The translations under genes and the position numbers were made by a program. From Myxococcales bacterium (GTDB lineage: Bacteria; Myxococcota_A; Polyangia; Haliangiales; Haliangiaceae), in the NCBI GenBank assembly GCA_947483555.1, contig CANKMW010000069.1:1-49614 (forward strand): a DNA stretch of 49,614 nt, given 5' to 3'. Below, piece after piece: positions 27,561-35,238 of this stretch; position 1 is the stretch's first letter, and each line of letters opens with the position of its first letter. The notes below the pieces were generated by a model, which saw only the letters and a program-made list of their open reading frames with translations, was not told where the DNA came from and made no database searches.

Positions 27561-28184
27561 ATGCGCTCAATCCCGCGTGTGGTCTCCGTCGTCGCCCTGC
27601 TGCTCGGCGTTGCAAGCTGCAGTTCGAACAAGAACGACCGGCCGAGCGAGCCGACGTGCACCGAGACCAACGCGGTCACGGTGAAGTTCGGCACCGACGC
27701 CGTCGACGTGCCGCCGGCGTTCACGCTGAAAAGCACGATCGCCTTCGCGGCCATCGACCGCCCGGAGTCAGGCCAGCGGGGGCGCAGCGTGAGCATCGCC
27801 TTCGGCAACTACGATCTGCGGGACACGCTGTCGTCGCGGAGCACGGTCCCGTTCAACAACCCCGAGCAGCCGGGCGAGGTCGCCGTGGTGGTCGAGTTCC
27901 ACACCGACCAGACGCCGTCGACCTTCGAGCAGGAGCGGGACGTCTACCGCAAGAGCCCGCTGCTCGCCGGGACGTACCCCGCCGGCTTCGGCGCCACCAG
28001 CAAGTTCTTCGAGATCGGCGTGCTCGCCAAGGGTGGTGGCGGTTCCATCCTCACCGCGGGCACGGCGGCGGTGACGGTGTCCACCCCGACCCGGGTGTGC
28101 GGCACGTTCGAGGCGGTCAACAGCACGGACGGCACCAAGGCGACCGGCAGCTTCAACGTCGCCGTGAAGGATGCGGACAAGTAG
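27561..28184 (+). CDS. Hypothetical lipoprotein
   Basis: 207 aa. The signal VVSVVALLLGVASC gives a lipobox Cys at 20, followed by SSNKNDRPSEPTC. The mature part is beta-strand-rich, including VTVKFGTDAVDVPPAFTLKSTIAF and KSPLLAGTYPAGFGATSKFFEIGVLAKGGG, and ends with a strand holding the only other cysteine, TRVCGTFEAV. I do not recognise the family. It is a predicted membrane-anchored beta-sandwich with no enzyme motif. The start is fixed by the TATGAT element six bases upstream. Confidence 0.7.
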   Translation: MRSIPRVVSVVALLLGVASCSSNKNDRPSEPTCTETNAVTVKFGTDAVDVPPAFTLKSTIAFAAIDRPESGQRGRSVSIAFGNYDLRDTLSSRSTVPFNNPEQPGEVAVVVEFHTDQTPSTFEQERDVYRKSPLLAGTYPAGFGATSKFFEIGVLAKGGGGSILTAGTAAVTVSTPTRVCGTFEAVNSTDGTKATGSFNVAVKDADK

Positions 28185-28540
28185 CGGCAATTTAGCGGCC
28201 TGGCCGGCCCGACGCAGCCTGCGACGGGGACGGGACAACCTGACCGCCAACGGCGGGTGCGATCCCTCACTCGTGCCGGTGACGTGCGCGGCGGGCTTCT
28301 CGGCGGGCTTGGCGGGATCGAAGTCGAGGCCGGCGGGGAACCAGCTCCAGCAAGAGCCGCGCGCCGACGGTCGGGCGCAACCGCAGCAACTCGCGATCGC
28401 TCAGGGCCACGCGGATCGCTACTCGCTCCGTGCCGCGTGGCAGCCAGGTGGCAGCTCGATCGCGGTCGGCCCCGGCGCGCGCGGCGGCCGGATCTCGGAC
28501 GCGGGGCTCGCCGGCGGATGCGGCGGGCTGTCCGGCCAGT

Positions 28541-28555
28541 GTCCGAACTTCGGAC
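28541..28555. promoter_or_regulatory. 15-bp palindrome GTCCGAA-C-TTCGGAC
   Basis: A perfect inverted repeat with 7-bp arms and a one-base centre, about 80 bp before the -10 element of the DUF4303 gene. AGTGTCC also occurs twice here, at 28539 and about 28 bp later. This could be an operator or upstream activator site. Confidence 0.35.
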
Positions 28556-28635
28556 GGCTGCGACAAGTGTCCAGACGTGTCACGACCGCGCTCGGTGAGG
28601 CGCTCGATGCCGCGATGCGCGCGGAAGGGGCGTGG

Positions 28636-28641
28636 TAGGAA
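28636..28641 (+). promoter_or_regulatory. -10-like element TAGGAA
   Basis: TAGGAA is followed by six bases and the ATG at 28648. The last base departs from the TAnnnT pattern, so it is weaker than the others. Confidence 0.35.
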
Positions 28642-28647
28642 CGATCG

Positions 28648-29370
28648 ATGGCCAAGACGAAGACGAAACCGAAGCCCAAGGCGAAGGCGAAGCCCGCCAA
28701 GGCCACGACGAAGCCGAAGGCGAAGACGAAGCCGAAGGCAAAGCCGAAGACGAAGCCGAAAGCAAAGCCGAAGACGAGGGCGAAGCGGGAGTTCGACTTC
28801 GACGGGCTCGAGGAGGCGATGCTGGCGGCGGCGCGGGCGGGGTTCGAGGAGCTGCGGGAGAACAACCCGCGGAATCACTTCTACGGCATGGCGCTGTTCA
28901 CGTCGGGCGAACTCAGCTACGTCGGGACGACCGCGATGAGCGAGGAGGGGCTCGCGGAAGTGGTGGCGGGCTACCGGAAGAACCCGCGCTACGCGGCGAA
29001 GACAGAGCAGGAGATCGCTGCGAAGCTGCGGTGGAGCCCGGCCGATTCGCCGCACCACGACGAGGTCGGTGACCACTTCGACGACGTGAACGCCCTGCTG
29101 TGGAAGCTCAGCCTGGTGCTTCGGGACATCGACGTCACGACCGAGCGGGCCCGGTTCGACGCGTTCGTGGCGCGCACGCACGAGGTGTTCTTCCGCGTGC
29201 TGCACGCGCTCGACGAGGAAGGCTGCTTCGGCACCGGCCAGGCGCGCGAGGAGATCTTCGTCTCGATGATGATGGGCGACCAGGACCGGTCGGTGCTGGC
29301 GCTCGGCGAGCGGCTCAATCCGCGGGCGACCTTCGAGCGCTATCGCGACCAGGCGTTCGGCGCGAGCTGA
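28648..29370 (+). CDS. DUF4303 protein with Lys-rich N-terminal tail
   Basis: 240 aa. Residues 2-46 are a low-complexity tail of Lys, Pro, Ala and Thr (KPKAK and KPKTK units), encoded by an imperfect repeat of AAG-CCG-AAG codons. The globular part matches DUF4303: NNPRNHFYGMALFTSGELSYVGTTAMSEEGL, then LRWSPADSPHH and a long helical C-terminus with REEIFVSMMMGDQDR and GERLNPRATFERYRD. DUF4303 proteins occur among immunity/SMI1-KNR4-like groups in polymorphic toxin systems, but no toxin gene is adjacent here. The basic tail suggests nucleic-acid or polyanion binding (inference). Confidence 0.75.
   Translation: MAKTKTKPKPKAKAKPAKATTKPKAKTKPKAKPKTKPKAKPKTRAKREFDFDGLEEAMLAAARAGFEELRENNPRNHFYGMALFTSGELSYVGTTAMSEEGLAEVVAGYRKNPRYAAKTEQEIAAKLRWSPADSPHHDEVGDHFDDVNALLWKLSLVLRDIDVTTERARFDAFVARTHEVFFRVLHALDEEGCFGTGQAREEIFVSMMMGDQDRSVLALGERLNPRATFERYRDQAFGAS
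28663..28785 (+). repeat. Imperfect repeat coding the Lys/Pro/Ala tail
   Basis: Repeats of AAGCCGAAGGCGAAG-like units span this stretch and code the basic tail of the DUF4303 protein. Its A-rich purine bias on the plus strand stands out from the surrounding GC-rich sequence. Confidence 0.7.
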
Positions 29371-29408
29371 CTACTTCGGCCAACCTGGGATTACCGGGCA
29401 CGCTGTAG

Positions 29409-30350
29409 CTAGCTCTCGAGCAGGACGGTACCGAGCAGCTTGGCGGTCGTGATCTGCTCGACGGCGCGGCTGATCTCGCGCGCGGTCGTCTTGCGGCCGC
29501 GCGCGACCAGGATGACGCCGTCGGCGGCGTCCTGCAGCAGGTTGACCTCGGCGGTGCCGAACACCGGTGGCGCGTCGATGACGATGTGATCGTAGCCGCC
29601 GAGGCGCAGGCGCTCCATCGCGATCGCGAACGCCGGCGCGTCGACGAGCTGGGCCTGCTCGGCGCGCGGGTTCACGGCGGCGACGTGCAGCCACAGCTGC
29701 GGGATGTCGACCAGGCCCCACGGCAAGAGCGGCTGATGGCGGTGGGCCGCGAGCTGCTCGGCGAAGCACCATGGCGGCACGAACCGAAAGATGCCAGCGA
29801 GCTGCGGTCGACGCAGGTGGGTCTCGACCAGCAACACCTTGGCTCGCCCGCACTCGGCGAGCGCCAGCGCCAGGTTGACGGCCGTGGTGGTCTTGCCCTC
29901 GCCGGGCTTGGGGCTGGTCACCACCACCACCTGCGGACGACCGACCTCGAGCAGGTGGTGGCGCAAGACGCGGAAGTGGGCCGCGCGCTCGGAGTCCGGG
30001 GCGAGGTGCAGGATGAGGCGCGGGTCCGGCGTCGCGTCGTCAGGCAGGTGATGCTGGGTGAGGCCGATCTCCGGCGCCGGCTCGCGGGTCGGGACCACGC
30101 CACCGGCCGACACTGGCTGCATCGCCATGGTCGGCCGGCCGGCCTCGATGGCCCGCGCGCCGTCGGGCGGCAGGGCGATCGTGTGGGCGAGGGCACGCCC
30201 GCCCTCGTCGCGAGCGTCGGCCCGAAAGTCGGGGCGCACCGCCGCCATCGGATGGGTCACCAGCGGCAGCGGGGCCCCGGCCCGCGTCGCCACATCGAGA
30301 TCGTCGTCGGGGGCGCCCGGACGCTGACCGAACTTGCCGCGCTTGGTCAT
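29409..30350 (-). CDS. BY-kinase-like ATPase (CpsD/CapB family)
   Basis: 313 aa from the ATG at 30350. The first ~110 residues are a disordered Pro/Ala-rich extension. The ATPase domain follows: EAAHFR-type RVLRHHLLEVG helix, Walker A SPKPGEGKTTT at 146-156, the Walker A' position reads VLLVETHLRRP at 172-182, and Walker B is HIVIDAPP at 255-262. In tyrosine autokinases Walker A' has two aspartates (DxD); here they are Glu176 and His178. The protein ends without a C-terminal tyrosine cluster. It is therefore probably a co-polymerase ATPase with reduced or no kinase activity. It sits downstream of two PCP genes in the same operon. Confidence 0.85.
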   Translation of the reverse strand: MTKRGKFGQRPGAPDDDLDVATRAGAPLPLVTHPMAAVRPDFRADARDEGGRALAHTIALPPDGARAIEAGRPTMAMQPVSAGGVVPTREPAPEIGLTQHHLPDDATPDPRLILHLAPDSERAAHFRVLRHHLLEVGRPQVVVVTSPKPGEGKTTTAVNLALALAECGRAKVLLVETHLRRPQLAGIFRFVPPWCFAEQLAAHRHQPLLPWGLVDIPQLWLHVAAVNPRAEQAQLVDAPAFAIAMERLRLGGYDHIVIDAPPVFGTAEVNLLQDAADGVILVARGRKTTAREISRAVEQITTAKLLGTVLLES

Positions 30351-30375
30351 CTGTACCCGTTCCGGTGCGAGCGTA

Positions 30376-31920
30376 TCACGCCTTGCGGGTGCGCCGGGAG
30401 CGGACGCGCGAACGTGGGATGACCGCCAGCGTCGGCGCCACACCGAGCGCGTCGAGATCGCTGCGGCGGTAGATGCGATCGTCGATGAGGGCCAGGCCGA
30501 GCGCCAGCCCACAGCCGATCACCGTGAACAGCATGACGCCGGCGATCACCACCAGCTTCTTGCCCTTGCCCATCGGCTTGAGCGGCCGAAATGCCGGATC
30601 GACGACCGACAGGCTCGCGCCCTGCTCGGCGGCGCGCTGGTCGGCGTCCATCTTGGTGCGGAACGCGCTGTCGGCGAGGCTCTGCACCCGCTTGCGCTGT
30701 TCCTCGACGTCGAGCTTGAGCTGCTGGTACTCGTCTTCGAGCTGGACCACCCAGTTCGCCTTGGTGGCCGGGGTCTCGGCGCCGGGTGGCGGCGCGGCGC
30801 CGCGTTGCCGGGCCCGCTCGGCGACGATGTCGCGCTCGACCTCGGCCAGCTGCTTCTCGAGCAGGGCCTTGTCGACTGGCCCGGCCGCGATGATCGGGTC
30901 GTCCGGATCGGCGACATCCGCCGGCACCGCCGCCTTGGCGGTCGCGACCCGCGACCTGGCGGCGGCAACCCGATCGCGCGCCTTGACGGCGTCGGGGTGC
31001 CGATCCGTGAACTTGCCCAGCGCCTCGGCGAGCGCCCGCTCGGCGCCGTCGAGCTCGCGCTCGGCCTCGGCGACCCGCTGGTCGGCGGCGATCTGGGCTG
31101 CGGTGCGCACCCGAGGCTGACGCGGCTGGAGCGGTGGCGGCGGCGGGGCGTTGGGGTTGGCGATGCGCGCCTTGATGCGAGAGCGGTGGCGCTCGAGCGC
31201 CTGCAAGGTGGTCTCGGCGGGGGTGCGGGCCTGGCTGCGATCGCGATCCTGCTGGGCGCGGATCGACGCACCTTCGCCCTGGCCGCCGATGGCGTCGATC
31301 GCGAACTCGGGGTTCTTGGCCAGGAACCGGTTGAGCGCGCTCTGCTGGCCGCGCAACACCTCGAGGGCCTCGCTGCGCAGCTTCTCGGCGAAGCTGGCCG
31401 TGGTCTGGGCCTGCTCGATGCGGATCTTGGCGTCCTTGGCCTGCAGCAACTCGGTCAGCCGGGCGGTGATGTCGCGGGCTCGGGTCGCGTTGCCGTCGGT
31501 GTACGTGATGACGAACGTGTTGGCGCCGCGCGGCCGGAACTTGATCGAGTCGCGCAGCTCCTCGACCGCGGCGTCCTCACCATCGGACTCGACCACCTCG
31601 GGGAACGGGTTGAGCTTGACGTCCCTGATGACCTCGACCAGCGAGCTGCGGGCCAGCAGGAGCTCGCGGTAGCGCTCGCCGATGTTGCGGTTCACCGTCG
31701 AGACGTCGCGGTTCTGCAGCAGGCTGGTCTGCATGCGCTCCTGGTAGTAGAGGACCGCCGCTGACTGGTAGACCTTCGGCTGGGTGACCGCGACCGACAC
31801 CGACAGCGCGCCGCCCAGCACCACCAGCCCCACGACCAGCCACCAGTAGCGGCGGGCTCGGGTCACGTACTGGAGCAGGCGGTCGAGCTTCTCGCGGGGC
31901 GTCGTCTGGGTCAGCGCCAT
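30376..31920 (-). CDS. Polysaccharide co-polymerase (Wzz/chain-length type) 2
   Basis: 514 aa from the ATG at 31920; a GTG two codons earlier is an alternative. The topology is classical: TM1 at about 26-46 (YWWLVVGLVVLGGALSVSVAV), a large periplasmic domain with coiled-coil helices and a Pro-rich insert (NPNAPPPPPLQP near 270), and TM2 near 458-480 (LVVIAGVMLFTVIGCGLALGLAL) followed by DDRIYRRSDLDALGVAPTLAVIP, the cytosolic end that touches the ATPase. It controls polymer length and export in the inner membrane. It overlaps the upstream PCP gene by ten bases and is 25 bp before the ATPase gene. Confidence 0.88.
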   Translation of the reverse strand: MALTQTTPREKLDRLLQYVTRARRYWWLVVGLVVLGGALSVSVAVTQPKVYQSAAVLYYQERMQTSLLQNRDVSTVNRNIGERYRELLLARSSLVEVIRDVKLNPFPEVVESDGEDAAVEELRDSIKFRPRGANTFVITYTDGNATRARDITARLTELLQAKDAKIRIEQAQTTASFAEKLRSEALEVLRGQQSALNRFLAKNPEFAIDAIGGQGEGASIRAQQDRDRSQARTPAETTLQALERHRSRIKARIANPNAPPPPPLQPRQPRVRTAAQIAADQRVAEAERELDGAERALAEALGKFTDRHPDAVKARDRVAAARSRVATAKAAVPADVADPDDPIIAAGPVDKALLEKQLAEVERDIVAERARQRGAAPPPGAETPATKANWVVQLEDEYQQLKLDVEEQRKRVQSLADSAFRTKMDADQRAAEQGASLSVVDPAFRPLKPMGKGKKLVVIAGVMLFTVIGCGLALGLALIDDRIYRRSDLDALGVAPTLAVIPRSRVRSRRTRKA

Positions 31921-32996
31921 GGCCACCAGGATGGCATCCGCCGGTCGCCGACGCCACGGTCGCGAAGCGCCCCGACCTGGTCACCACGGAAACCGGGCAG
32001 GTGGCCGAGCGTGGCCAGCTCGAGGCGGCCGACGTCGTCGAGGTCGTGGACGCGGACATCGAAGGCGCCGATCACGATCCCGGCCAGGGGCAGGAACATG
32101 CACAGCGCGACCAGGCCGACCCCGATGAGGAGCACCAGCGAACGTTCGGCGCGTTCCGGCCGCCGATCGTCGACGATCGTGAGCTCGAGCGCCAGGCCAG
32201 CGGCGGTGACGGCGGCCTGCAGCGCCTCGACCGTGGAGTTCTGCTCGATGGCGTAGAACGACTCCTCGGCGCGGACCACCGCCACCGCCAGCTCGGCGGC
32301 CCGCATGCGATGCACGGCGATCGGTCCCGGCGTGCCGATCCGCTCGGCGGCCGCCAGGGCGGCTTCCTCGGCCTGGTGCTCCAGCCGGGCCGCCGCGAAC
32401 CGGGCCCGGGCGCCGACCAGCACGTCGTTCGATTGCTCGGCCAGCTCGGCGGCGGCCTCGACGCGATGCTGGCCTTCGCGCGCGATCACGAGGTTGGTCA
32501 GCGACCGCGCCATCTCGTATGCGAACGCCGGATCGGCGTCGGTGAACGCGACCGCGAGCCGCGCGGTGCGGCGTTCGTCGTAAGAGTACGAATACTGGAA
32601 GTAGTTGCGCCACACCGCGATGTGAAACGCGTCGCGCAGGTCGGCCAGCACCAGCTCGTCGCCGAACCGCTTGCGGGCGGCCACGAACAGCTGCTTTTCG
32701 TCGAGGAACTTGGCGAGCTCGGCGTTCGACAACAGCACGTTGCCGACGTAGTCGCGGAGCTCGCCGAGCGGCGTCGCGTCGCGGCCGCTGACGAACTCAC
32801 CCTCGGTGATGGCCAGCACGACGCGGGCCCGATACAGGGTCGGCTTGCGGGCCACCTTCCACACCACCGCGGCGGTCAGCGCGACGCCGATCAGGACCAC
32901 CAGCGGCCACCTCGCCTGCGCCCGCCGCTTGAGGCGCCGGAGCTCGGCGATCAGCAACTCGGGGAACGGCGATTCGGATTCGTACCAGTCGGACAT
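31911..32996 (-). CDS. Polysaccharide co-polymerase-like protein 1
   Basis: 361 aa from the ATG at 32996 (MSDWYESESPFPEL); the longer open frame to 33164 has no conserved sequence. TM1 at about 37-55 (PLVVLIGVALTAAVVWKVA), a periplasmic domain of helices (NVLLSNAELAKFLDEKQLF, YEMARSLTNLVIAREGQHRVEAAAELAEQ), and TM2 near 297-320 followed by a cytosolic end DDVGRLELATLGHLPGF, which parallels the 'DLDALG...LAVIP' end of the next protein. This makes two PCP-family proteins in tandem. A second subunit of a hetero-oligomeric co-polymerase, or a length regulator for a second polymer, are both possible. Confidence 0.8.
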   Translation of the reverse strand: MSDWYESESPFPELLIAELRRLKRRAQARWPLVVLIGVALTAAVVWKVARKPTLYRARVVLAITEGEFVSGRDATPLGELRDYVGNVLLSNAELAKFLDEKQLFVAARKRFGDELVLADLRDAFHIAVWRNYFQYSYSYDERRTARLAVAFTDADPAFAYEMARSLTNLVIAREGQHRVEAAAELAEQSNDVLVGARARFAAARLEHQAEEAALAAAERIGTPGPIAVHRMRAAELAVAVVRAEESFYAIEQNSTVEALQAAVTAAGLALELTIVDDRRPERAERSLVLLIGVGLVALCMFLPLAGIVIGAFDVRVHDLDDVGRLELATLGHLPGFRGDQVGALRDRGVGDRRMPSWWPWR

Positions 32997-33181
32997 GGGC
33001 GTGATCGGAAGCCAGGGGCCTGGAAATGGGCAACTCGATCGGTGATCGCGGTCGAGCCGCCCCGATGGCGAGGCGCGAGGAGTGGAGCTTACCCTTGGTA
33101 AGTGACCGACGAGCAACGAAGCCAGCGGGGATGGATCGGCCGCGAGGACGGACGAGTTGTCCATACCCAGGCCCCAGGAGG

Positions 33182-34369
33182 CTACCGTTGCCGCACGGCG
33201 TCGTCGAGGACCTGATGCAGCGCCAGCGCCGACGCCGTCCAGCCGCCACGGGCGCCGCGGGCCGCGACCAGCACCGGATCGTACGGCGTCGCCAGCCCGC
33301 GCTCCAGCGCGGCTGCGAAGGCGTCGGGATCACGGGCGGGCGCCAGCTCACCGAGCGCCGGGTCGGCGAGCAGATCGGGGACGCCCCCGACGGCGGTGGC
33401 GACCACGCGGCGGCCGGCGGCGAGCGCCTCGAGGACGACGTTGGGGGTGCCTTCGGCCCAGCTCGCCAGCGCCAGCACATCGCAGGCGGCCATGAAGGCG
33501 GGCACGTCGGCGAGCGGCCGCGGGCCGAGGACATGCATCCGCCCCGCCAGCCGAGCGGCGGCAGCGTCGAGCGCCGGGCGCGCATCACCGCCACCGACGA
33601 TGACCAGGTGGGCGTCGGGCCGGCGCGCCGCCACCCGTTCGAACGCGGCGGCGAGATCGAGCACCCCCTTGCTCTCCTTCAGGTTGCCGACGTAGAGCGC
33701 GATCGCCGCGCTGGCTGGCAGGCCGAGCGCGGCCCGCGCCTCGGCTCGATCGCGGGGTCGGAACAGCTCGCCGTCGACACCGTTCATGACGATGGCGATG
33801 CGCTCGCGCGCGACCCCCAGCGCGCCGACCTCGTCGGCGAGCGCGCGGCTGACGGCCACGATGCGGGCGGCGCGGGGCAGCGCCCACGTCAGCTGGCGGC
33901 GCGGCCCGGGCAGCCTGGCGTTCTGGTTGATGTCCGAGCCGTGCACCTTGACCACCGCCGGCACGCCGAGCATCCGCGCCAGCACCACGCCGGCGAAGCC
34001 GTCGGGATACGCCCACGACGCCAGCACCACGTCGACCTGGCCGCGGTAGCGCGGGACGTAGGGCAGCAGCGACGCGACGTAGAGTGGGCCCCACGTGCCA
34101 TGGCCGGCGCGCGGCACGAACAGCGTGCGTGGGTGCCGCACCGACATGCCGTCGATGAACTCGTGGGCCGGCACCTCGGCCAGGCGCCCCGCCGACGACC
34201 AGCGCGCCAGCAGCCCGGCGCCCGGGTAGTACGGGATGGTCGCCAGCACGTCGACGATCTCGCAGCGCCCGGCCAGCGCCGCAAACTGCTGGCGGTTGAA
34301 CGGCGCCGACTGCGGTTCGGCGGCGTTGGGGAAGATCTTGGTGACGACCAGGACGCGCAACGCGAGCAC
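33182..34369 (-). CDS. Glycosyltransferase family 4
   Basis: 395 aa from the GTG at 34369; a TTG at 34372 and one at 34360 are alternatives. N-terminal domain: RVLVVTKIFPNAAEPQSAPFNRQQF, then KVHGSDINQNARL and AVSRALADEVGALG. Donor domain: ALYVGNLKESKGVLDLAAAFERV, HVLGPRPLADVPAFMAACDVLALAS, and the EX7E motif EGTPNVVLE, all typical of GT4 retaining transferases. It builds the repeat unit or side chain of the exopolysaccharide at the inner membrane. It lies between the STAS gene (20 bp) and the first PCP gene (185 bp). Confidence 0.9.
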   Translation of the reverse strand: MLALRVLVVTKIFPNAAEPQSAPFNRQQFAALAGRCEIVDVLATIPYYPGAGLLARWSSAGRLAEVPAHEFIDGMSVRHPRTLFVPRAGHGTWGPLYVASLLPYVPRYRGQVDVVLASWAYPDGFAGVVLARMLGVPAVVKVHGSDINQNARLPGPRRQLTWALPRAARIVAVSRALADEVGALGVARERIAIVMNGVDGELFRPRDRAEARAALGLPASAAIALYVGNLKESKGVLDLAAAFERVAARRPDAHLVIVGGGDARPALDAAAARLAGRMHVLGPRPLADVPAFMAACDVLALASWAEGTPNVVLEALAAGRRVVATAVGGVPDLLADPALGELAPARDPDAFAAALERGLATPYDPVLVAARGARGGWTASALALHQVLDDAVRQR

Positions 34370-34389
34370 CAACCGAGGGCCACCCCCGC

Positions 34390-34695
34390 CTAGATCGTGA
34401 AGACCTTGTCCATGCGCAGCAGCTTGAAGATGGCCAGCGGCTGGTCGCGGGCACCGGTGACCGAGACCTGACCGCCGTGGGCGCGGGTCCGCTTGTAGAG
34501 CGCGACCAGCGCGGCGACGCCCGAGCTGTCGATCAGATCGAGGCCGCTCAGATCGACGACGATGCGGGGCCGCTTCGCCTCGACCAGCTTGTCGATGATC
34601 GCCGCGAGCTCGCTCGCGGTGTTCACATCGAGGGTTCCCGCGATGCGCAGGTTGGAGACATCACCTTGGTCGGAGCGGCTGAAGTCGATCGGCAC
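34390..34695 (-). CDS. STAS-domain anti-sigma-factor antagonist
   Basis: 101 aa from a GTG preceded by a good GAGGTGA ribosome site. It is a single STAS domain: LRIAGTLDVNTASELAAIID at the start, then IVVDLSGLDLIDSSGVAALVALYKR. Ser57-Ser58 occupy the phosphorylation site of SpoIIAA/RsbV (DSSG). A terminal LAIFKLLRMDKVFTI helix is typical. It should be inactivated by an RsbW-like kinase and reactivated by a SpoIIE/RsbU phosphatase. The kinase gene is immediately upstream (24 bp), and a phosphatase gene is 6.8 kb away. No sigma factor is visible in the window. Confidence 0.93.
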   Translation of the reverse strand: MPIDFSRSDQGDVSNLRIAGTLDVNTASELAAIIDKLVEAKRPRIVVDLSGLDLIDSSGVAALVALYKRTRAHGGQVSVTGARDQPLAIFKLLRMDKVFTI

Positions 34696-34699
34696 GGAG

Positions 34700-34706
34700 T
34701 CACCTC
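34700..34706 (-). promoter_or_regulatory. Ribosome binding site GAGGTGA for STAS gene
   Basis: On the minus strand GAGGTGA ends four bases before the GTG start at 34695. It is one of the clear Shine-Dalgarno sequences and fits an internal operon gene. Confidence 0.6.
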
Positions 34707-34719
34707 GTTGGGGGGAGGC

Positions 34720-35187
34720 TCAGGAAGCAGTCGTCGCTGCTTGGTGGCGCTTGGTCAAGCGCCACAAGTTGGGGGGGCCCGGTTCGTACACCACCTCGTC
34801 GAGCATTGCGCGTGCGATGTGCAACCCCATGCCGCCCTCGGGAAGTGAATCCAGGTCGGGTTCGGGGACGCTGCTCAGGTCGAAGGTCGAGCCGTTGTCG
34901 CGGATCTCGACGGTCATGGCGCCCGGTGAGACGTGGATGGCGATCTCGATCGTCTCGCCGTCGCGGCGGCGGTAGGCGTGCAGGACGATGTTGTTGTAGA
35001 TCTCGGCGAACGCCGACACCAGCTCGGCGTCGAACGGGTCGCGTAGATCATAGGTCAGCGACTGATCATCAGGCGAGCTGCCGTCGCCGCGGGCGAGCCG
35101 ACAGGCCTCGGCGACCATCCGCACCGCCAGGCCGCGGTGGCGCAGCGTGCACGGCGAAGTCAGCCGGATGACAGAGCCCGTGGCCAT
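34720..35187 (-). CDS. RsbW/SpoIIAB-like serine kinase anti-sigma factor
   Basis: 155 aa. It is a HATPase_c fold of the anti-sigma type: N box EIYNNIVLHAY at 62-72, G1 box EIRDNGSTFD at 94-103 with Asp97, and G2 box EGGMGLHIA at 117-125. These residues bind ATP-Mg. It is expected to phosphorylate the STAS protein encoded next and to hold either it or another partner. As the first gene of the operon running into the polysaccharide genes, it is well placed to report on or control exopolysaccharide formation. TATCCT eight bases before the ATG is its probable promoter. Confidence 0.9.
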   Translation of the reverse strand: MATGSVIRLTSPCTLRHRGLAVRMVAEACRLARGDGSSPDDQSLTYDLRDPFDAELVSAFAEIYNNIVLHAYRRRDGETIEIAIHVSPGAMTVEIRDNGSTFDLSSVPEPDLDSLPEGGMGLHIARAMLDEVVYEPGPPNLWRLTKRHQAATTAS

Positions 35188-35195
35188 GTCACGAC

Positions 35196-35201
35196 AGGAT
35201 A
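35196..35201 (-). promoter_or_regulatory. -10 element TATCCT
   Basis: TATCCT on the minus strand ends eight bases before the ATG at 35187, two more than the usual spacing here. It would drive the kinase-STAS-polysaccharide operon. Confidence 0.45.
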
Positions 35202-35223
35202 TCAGGCGACCGGCCCCTCGTGG

Positions 35224-35229
35224 TAGCCT
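35224..35229 (+). promoter_or_regulatory. -10-like element TAGCCT
   Basis: TAGCCT ends nine bases before the ATG at 35239. It lies about 22 bp from the divergent -10 at 35196-35201, so the two promoters share control DNA. Confidence 0.35.
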
Positions 35230-35238
35230 CGGCCGCTA

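Larger units (their letters stand above)
28185..28647. other. Intergenic stretch without a supported gene
   Basis: This 463-bp gap holds open frames on both strands that lack a family match or start signal. On the minus strand a segment around 28300-28420 reads like coding sequence (a SDRELLRLRPTVGARLLLELV stretch) that continues only after a frame change, so a decayed small gene is possible. A 15-bp palindrome (28541-28555) and a -10-like element (28636-28641) lie to the right. Confidence 0.4.

Noticed and set aside
28300..28420. Possible decayed minus-strand gene (SDRELLRLRPTV segment)
   Set aside because: It needs a frame change to continue and has no start; too little evidence to call a pseudogene.
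28171..28638. 155-codon plus-strand open frame
   Set aside because: No start signal, family resemblance or coupling; it overlaps the end of the lipoprotein gene.
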